From CAWJFP01 sp963842155 (GTDB taxonomy: Bacteria > Pseudomonadota > Alphaproteobacteria > JACZXZ01): 9,739 nt of DNA. Shown here piece by piece: positions 6,970 through 9,739 of the stretch. The notes below the pieces were generated by a model that was not told the DNA's origin, searched no databases, and saw only the letters and a program-made list of their open reading frames with translations. The position numbers were made by a program, and so were the translations under genes. Where the stretch lies: positions 1 through 9,739 of the forward strand of contig CAWJFP010000027.1 in assembly GCA_963842155.1 (NCBI GenBank). Direction: 5' to 3'. Numbering within the stretch: position 1 is the stretch's first letter; the number at the start of each line of letters is the position of its first letter.

Positions 6970-7213
6970 AGCTTCGACGCCGGCACGGTCGGAAGAAGAG
7001 AATTTCCTTACAGCGGCCTGCTATTTTGCAAGCGTCGCGCCGCGCTGGCGCACTCGCGATGCCGGCATTCGTCAAGCGCAAGGGCAGGGAAGCGCGCTGT
7101 ATTCGAGTCACAACAACGACCCATACCGGTGAAAGCCGGCTCCATGGAACGGGTATCGGCGCTGTCGGAGGCTTACGCTCAATATGAAATAAATCGCGCG
7201 CGCCCCGAGATGG

Positions 7214-7233
7214 GTCCCGGTCTTCGCCGGGAC
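7214..7233. repeat. Palindromic element GTCCCGG...CCGGGAC
   Basis: A perfect 7-bp stem, GTCCCGG (7214-7220) and CCGGGAC (7227-7233), closes a TCTTCG loop. It lies 33 bases beyond the stop codon of the OsmC-family gene. TGGGTCCCGG...CCGGGAC palindromes of this kind are scattered between genes in many alphaproteobacteria (general knowledge). It could act as a 3' stem for the OsmC transcript; no T-run follows on the minus strand. Confidence 0.45.
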
Positions 7234-7265
7234 ATGGACCTATCGCGGATTTGCCACCCGTGGCA

Positions 7266-7739
7266 TTAGCCGATGACTATCTCCGGCTCAATTTGGACCG
7301 GGAAGTTCACGGAATTGGCAACGAAGCATTTGGCGTGCGCCGCGTCATGGAGCTCACGCGCCTTCTCCATGTCGGAGCCGGGGGCGAGGGTGGCCCGAGG
7401 CCGCAGGATGACGCGCTGGAAATGCCCCGAGCCGTCTTTTGTCTCCTCCATGACGCCTTCGGCATGGTCGATGTAAGCAACGACGACGATGCCCGCGACC
7501 GCGCATAAATGGAGATACCAAAGCTGGTGGCAGGTGGATAAGGAGGCGACCAGCAACTCCTCGGGATTCCAACGCGCGGCATCGCCGCGAAAGGCGGGAT
7601 CGGCGGAGCCCGGTATCGGCGGCTTGGCCGCCCCGGCGGATATTTCGTGCCGCCGCTCGTAGTTTCGATAGCCGGATGTGCCGGTGCCGCTGTTGCCGGT
7701 CCATTCGACGGTGACGATGTAGCGGTGCATTTTCGTCAT
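7266..7739 (-). CDS. OsmC family peroxiredoxin
   Basis: This 157-residue cytoplasmic protein belongs to the OsmC/Ohr superfamily, whose members reduce organic hydroperoxides through two conserved cysteines. The cysteines are C70 (in SLSTCHQLWYL) and C138 (in HAKCFVANSV), both in their expected settings. The NPEELL motif (58-63) supplies the family glutamate near the peroxidatic cysteine, and the Cys-His pair with the long hydrophobic helix after C70 is typical. The N-terminal part (YIVTVEWTGNSGTGTSGYRNY) fits the OsmC-like branch more than Ohr, and the length is close to normal. The start is MTKMHRY at 7739, chosen because GGGGAG (7751-7746) precedes it by 6 bases; a second ATG at 7730 is less well placed. 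It is monocistronic by spacing and divergent from the glycosyltransferase gene. Oxidative-stress control is likely for the family, but I see no clear OhrR-type operator. Confidence 0.92.
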   Translation of the reverse strand: MTKMHRYIVTVEWTGNSGTGTSGYRNYERRHEISAGAAKPPIPGSADPAFRGDAARWNPEELLVASLSTCHQLWYLHLCAVAGIVVVAYIDHAEGVMEETKDGSGHFQRVILRPRATLAPGSDMEKARELHDAAHAKCFVANSVNFPVQIEPEIVIG

Positions 7740-7827
7740 TTTGTTCTCCCCGGGAACCGAGCTTAACGTAACGGCGCCGCGCGATAGGGGGCAAGCCCGA
7801 TCGGGGCGCCGGCCGCGCGGGCCTCGG

Positions 7828-7856
7828 TTGAGATCGCCCGCCAAACCCGCTAGTAC
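7828..7856 (+). promoter_or_regulatory. Possible promoter of the glycosyltransferase gene
   Basis: TTGAGA (7828-7833), 5/6 to the -35 consensus, is followed after exactly 17 bases by TAGTAC (7851-7856), only 3/6 to the -10 consensus. Transcription from it would start near 7863, leaving a very short leader that still contains the GGGGAG ribosome site (7868-7873). Plausible but unproven. Confidence 0.33.
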
Positions 7857-7879
7857 CTGCCTCCATCGGGGAGCGGCGG

Positions 7880-8665
7880 ATGTCCTTGGCAAGCGGCGGA
7901 CGACAGGATTGCGATGCGGGCGGTAATGCCTTGGCGCGGCCGAAATTCTCCGTCGTCGTCACCGTCTATAACGAGGAGGACAATATCGCGCCGGTGATCG
8001 AAGAGCTCTATCCCGCGATGGAGCGGCTGGAGGCGCCCTTCGAAGTGGTCTATTGCGACGACGCCTCGACCGACCGCACGGCCGACCGGCTCGCGGCGGC
8101 GCGCGCGCGGCACGACAACCTGCGCGTGGTGCGCCATCGCGACAATCAGGGCAAAAGCGTCGCTTTGTGGAGCGCCGTCGATGCGGCGCGCGGCGAATGG
8201 CTCGTCATGCTCGATGGGGACGGGCAGAACGACCCGGCCGACATTCCGCGCTTGCTGGCGGCACTCGGCGATCCCATCGCACGGCCGAAGCTGCGCATGG
8301 TCGCCGGCACCAGGCGGCGGCGTCGGGACAGCTGGCTCAAGCGCATCTCCTCGCGCGTCGCCAACCGCGTGCGCGGCGCCATCCTCAAGGACCGGACCCC
8401 CGACACGGGCTGCGGGCTCAAGCTCTGCCGGCGCGACGCGTTTCTCCGCCTGCCGCGCTTCGACCATAACCACCGCTTCCTCCCCGCCCTCATCCAGCGC
8501 GACGGCGGCGAGGTGGCGTTCGTCGAGGTGACCGACCGGCCTCGCCTTTCCGGCCAATCCAAATATGGCCTCGGCAACCGGCTTTGGACGGGGATCGTCG
8601 ATCTCGCGGGCGTCTGGTGGCTCATGCGGCGGGCGCGCAACCCGGTCATCGAGGAGGAGTCATGA
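7880..8665 (+). CDS. Family 2 glycosyltransferase (polyprenyl/dolichol-phosphate sugar synthase type)
   Basis: This 261-residue GT-A-fold enzyme transfers a sugar from a nucleotide donor, most likely to a polyprenyl phosphate at the cytoplasmic face of the inner membrane. Residues 23-36 (FSVVVTVYNEEDNI) are the donor-binding start of the GT2 domain. D60/D61 lie in VYCDDASTDRT, and the metal-binding DxD is D112-G-D114 in LVMLDGDGQNDP. The acceptor region has DTGCGLKLCRRDAF, and the RLSGQSKYG motif near residue 228 is typical of dolichol-phosphate-mannose-synthase relatives. There are no C-terminal membrane helices, only a short hydrophobic stretch (LWTGIVDLAGVWWLM). The start at 7880 has GGGGAG six bases upstream; the first 20 residues are a nonconserved extension. 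Its stop overlaps the next gene's ATG (ATGA, 8662-8665), and that gene encodes a LAB_N protein, a pairing that suggests lipid A or envelope glycan modification. The sugar is unknown. Confidence 0.9.
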   Translation: MSLASGGRQDCDAGGNALARPKFSVVVTVYNEEDNIAPVIEELYPAMERLEAPFEVVYCDDASTDRTADRLAAARARHDNLRVVRHRDNQGKSVALWSAVDAARGEWLVMLDGDGQNDPADIPRLLAALGDPIARPKLRMVAGTRRRRRDSWLKRISSRVANRVRGAILKDRTPDTGCGLKLCRRDAFLRLPRFDHNHRFLPALIQRDGGEVAFVEVTDRPRLSGQSKYGLGNRLWTGIVDLAGVWWLMRRARNPVIEEES

Positions 8666-9000
8666 GAATGGGGACGGACGAGGAAGGGAATGTGACCGGC
8701 GAGAATCATAAGGAAGGCGATATGACCGGCGAGCAAATCTGGGTCGGTGTCGGCCTCTTCGGCCAAGCCATGTTCTTCATGCGCTTCCTCGTGCAATGGA
8801 TCGCCAGCGAGCGCCAGGGCCGCAGCGTCATCCCCGTCGCCTTCTGGTATTTCAGCATCGGGGGCGCGGCGATCCTGCTGGTCTATGCGATCTATCGCCT
8901 CGACCCCGTCTTCATCCTCGGCCAGGCCGGCGGCTTCCTCATCTATGGCCGCAATCTCTACCTCATCTTCCGCGAGCGGCGGGAAACGGGAGCGGCATAG
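8662..9000 (+). CDS. LAB_N-domain membrane protein (lipid-A-disaccharide synthase N-terminal domain)
   Basis: This small membrane protein of up to 112 residues carries the LAB_N domain as a free-standing unit, without the LpxB catalytic part. Three hydrophobic segments are visible at about residues 26-46, 58-78 and 82-103. Family motifs include GQAMFFMRFLVQWIASE (34-50), SVIPVAFWYFSIGG (55-68) and GQAGGFLIYGRNLYLI (87-102). The start at 8662 overlaps the glycosyltransferase stop and has AGGAGG at 8652-8657. Two other in-frame starts exist, GTG 8692 and ATG 8722, each with AGGAAGG four bases before it. Family members usually begin about where ATG 8722 does (MTGEQIWVGVG), giving 93 residues. 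The first 20 residues from 8662 are hydrophilic and partly duplicated. Stand-alone LAB_N proteins often sit beside GT2 genes and may help move or present a lipid-linked sugar; that role is inferred. Confidence 0.88.
   Translation: MRMGTDEEGNVTGENHKEGDMTGEQIWVGVGLFGQAMFFMRFLVQWIASERQGRSVIPVAFWYFSIGGAAILLVYAIYRLDPVFILGQAGGFLIYGRNLYLIFRERRETGAA
8681..8733 (+). repeat. Tandem 30-base duplication carrying ribosome site and start codon
   Basis: Bases 8681-8703 and 8711-8733 match at 20 of 23 positions with an exact 30-base period. Each copy has AGGAAGG, a 4-base spacer, a possible start codon (GTG 8692; ATG 8722) and TGACCGGCGAG. Because 30 is a multiple of three, the copies are in frame and encode VTGE and MTGE ten residues apart at the N terminus of the LAB_N protein. 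Confidence 0.75.
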
Positions 9001-9024
9001 GCAGGCGAGGGGGAAATCGCGCCG

Positions 9025-9645
9025 ATGTCGAGCTTGCTCCTCGCCCTCAAGGGCCTCTTGATCGGCGCGGCCATCGCCATGCCGGTCGGGCCGATTTGCA
9101 TGCTCATCATCCGCCGCAGCCTGGCGCAGGGCTTCGCCGCGGGTGCAGCGACGGGGCTGGGTGCCGCCAGCGCCGACGGGTTCTACGGCGCGGTCGCGGG
9201 CTTCGGCCTGGCCTCGGTCGCCTCCTTCCTCGTGACCGCGCATACGCCCTTGCGCGCGATCGGCGGCCTCGCTCTCATCCTCATCGGGCTCCTGAGCTTC
9301 CGCGACAGCCCGCGCGAGGCGGGCAGCGCCGCCTTCGCGCAAAGCCTGCCGGCCGCCTATCTCTCGGCTTTGCTGCTCACCCTCGCCAACCCGCTCACCA
9401 TCATCTCGTTCGCGGCGGTCTTCGCCGGCCTCGGCATTGTCGAGACGGCGGGCAGCTACAAGGCGGCGGCGATCTTCGTCGCCGCGATCTTCATCGGCTC
9501 GGCGCTCTGGCAGCTCCTCGTCAGCGCCTCCGTGGCACTGGTTCGCACGCGGCTGACGCCTTCGATGATGCGTTGGATCAACCGCGTCTCCGGCCTGCTG
9601 CTGATCGGCTTCGGCCTCTTCGCCTGGCGCTCGATCCTGGCGTGA
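9025..9645 (+). CDS. LysE/RhtB family translocator
   Basis: This 206-residue inner-membrane protein belongs to the LysE superfamily of small-molecule (often amino acid) exporters driven by the proton gradient. The N terminus carries the family marks AMPVGPICMLIIRRSLAQG (18-36, with PVGP at 20-23) and GLGAASAD (44-51), matching the GxGxAxxD motif. About six hydrophobic segments are visible, near residues 4-26, 38-62, 68-90, 108-132, 144-170 and 184-204. NP in TLANPLTIISF (about 119-129) is also typical of the family. The length is normal. The start at ATG 9025 has GAGGGGGA at about 9007-9014. It follows the LAB_N gene by 24 bases and is probably co-transcribed, although a direct link between LysE export and envelope sugar transfer is not known. 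The substrate is unknown. Confidence 0.93.
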   Translation: MSSLLLALKGLLIGAAIAMPVGPICMLIIRRSLAQGFAAGAATGLGAASADGFYGAVAGFGLASVASFLVTAHTPLRAIGGLALILIGLLSFRDSPREAGSAAFAQSLPAAYLSALLLTLANPLTIISFAAVFAGLGIVETAGSYKAAAIFVAAIFIGSALWQLLVSASVALVRTRLTPSMMRWINRVSGLLLIGFGLFAWRSILA

Positions 9646-9688
9646 GCAGCCGATTCACAAATCGAGGACGCGCTGGTAGAATCGCCGC

Positions 9689-9739
9689 ATGAGCCGCGCG
9701 GCCTCTCCCCGGCAAGCGATCTACGCGACCCGCCATTGC
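9689..9739 (+). CDS. Possible start of a further gene, cut by the right edge
   Basis: An ATG at 9689, 43 bases after the LysE-family stop, opens a frame of 17 codons (MSRAASPRQAIYATRHC) to the window end. The ribosome site is weak (GGTAG about 11 bases upstream). Too little is present to recognise a family. Alternatively, a leftward gene could end here: a minus-strand frame entering from the edge stops at TAG (9723-9721) after QWRVA. Confidence 0.25.
   Translation, partial: MSRAASPRQAIYATRHC

Larger units (their letters stand above)
6903..7265. other. 363-base intergenic region between the ABC operon and the OsmC-family gene
   Basis: I see no convincing gene here. Short plus-strand frames across 6873-7269 have no family resemblance, no good ribosome site and overlap the ABC ATPase gene antisense. 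The region holds the putative operon promoter (6940-6969), an AT-richer patch around 7178-7195 (CAATATGAAATAAAT) that could be part of another promoter or regulator site, and a palindrome at 7214-7233. Both flanking genes are transcribed leftward, so the right end also serves as the 3' region of the OsmC-family gene. Confidence 0.5.

Noticed and set aside
6873..7269. Short plus-strand frames of 104 and 107 codons filling the intergenic gap
   Set aside because: No recognisable domain, overlap with the ABC ATPase 5' end in antisense, a palindrome inside the frame, and no convincing ribosome site.
7796..7805. Ten-base palindrome CCCGATCGGG in the OsmC-GT2 divergent gap as an operator
   Set aside because: It is short, GC-rich and likely by chance at this composition; no second copy or known regulator motif supports it.
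8146..9342. Minus-strand open frame of 398 codons
   Set aside because: It runs antisense across three recognised genes (GT2, LAB_N, LysE) and their junctions, with low-complexity Arg/Ala/Glu/Asp-rich translation and no family match.

Overview
The window is GC-rich (roughly two-thirds G+C by eye) and densely coded. The protein families, the palindromic intergenic repeats with TTCGAGAC...TCCTC flanks and the CTTG/TATAT-like promoter point to an alphaproteobacterium, most likely of the Hyphomicrobiales (rhizobia-like) group. This placement is inferred from style, not from any marker gene. I see no tRNA, rRNA, CRISPR array, transposase, integrase or phage gene.

Layout: (1) 2-679 (+) is the catalytic C-terminal part of a class III adenylate/guanylate cyclase, cut by the left edge. 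(2) 874-1696 (+) is a transglutaminase-like cysteine-peptidase-fold gene broken by one frameshift near 1134-1138. (3) 1697-1871 is the convergent gap, holding two inverted copies of one palindromic intergenic repeat. (4) 6902 down to 1872 (-) is a tightly packed four-gene operon: ABC ATPase, ABC-2 permease, a large GldG-like auxiliary protein with a 14-unit Lys-Pro-Glu-rich pentapeptide linker, and a DUF4340 protein. It forms a Gld-type ABC export or envelope machine. (5) 6903-7265 is a 363-base gap with a plausible promoter for that operon and one more palindrome. (6) 7266-7739 (-) is an OsmC-family thiol peroxidase. (7) From 7880 (+) run a family 2 glycosyltransferase, a small LAB_N membrane protein (lipid-A-disaccharide synthase N-terminal domain) and a LysE-family exporter, the first two overlapping by ATGA. 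A possible further gene start lies at 9689 at the right edge.

How the genes work together: the four minus-strand genes almost certainly act as one complex. The ATPase and permease form the ABC core, and the two single-anchor proteins with large non-cytoplasmic domains are the partners that define this subfamily. Its substrate is unknown outside gliding Bacteroidetes. The GT2-LAB_N pair resembles polyprenyl-phosphate sugar synthesis coupled to envelope or lipid A decoration; the sugar and acceptor cannot be read from sequence. The cyclase, transglutaminase, OsmC and LysE genes look like independent housekeeping or accessory genes.

I did not find a convincing new biological system. The points most worth a second look are the frameshifted transglutaminase, the duplicated ribosome-binding-site/start-codon unit at the head of the LAB_N gene, the pentapeptide linker of the GldG-like protein, and the uncharacterised role of the Gld-like cassette.
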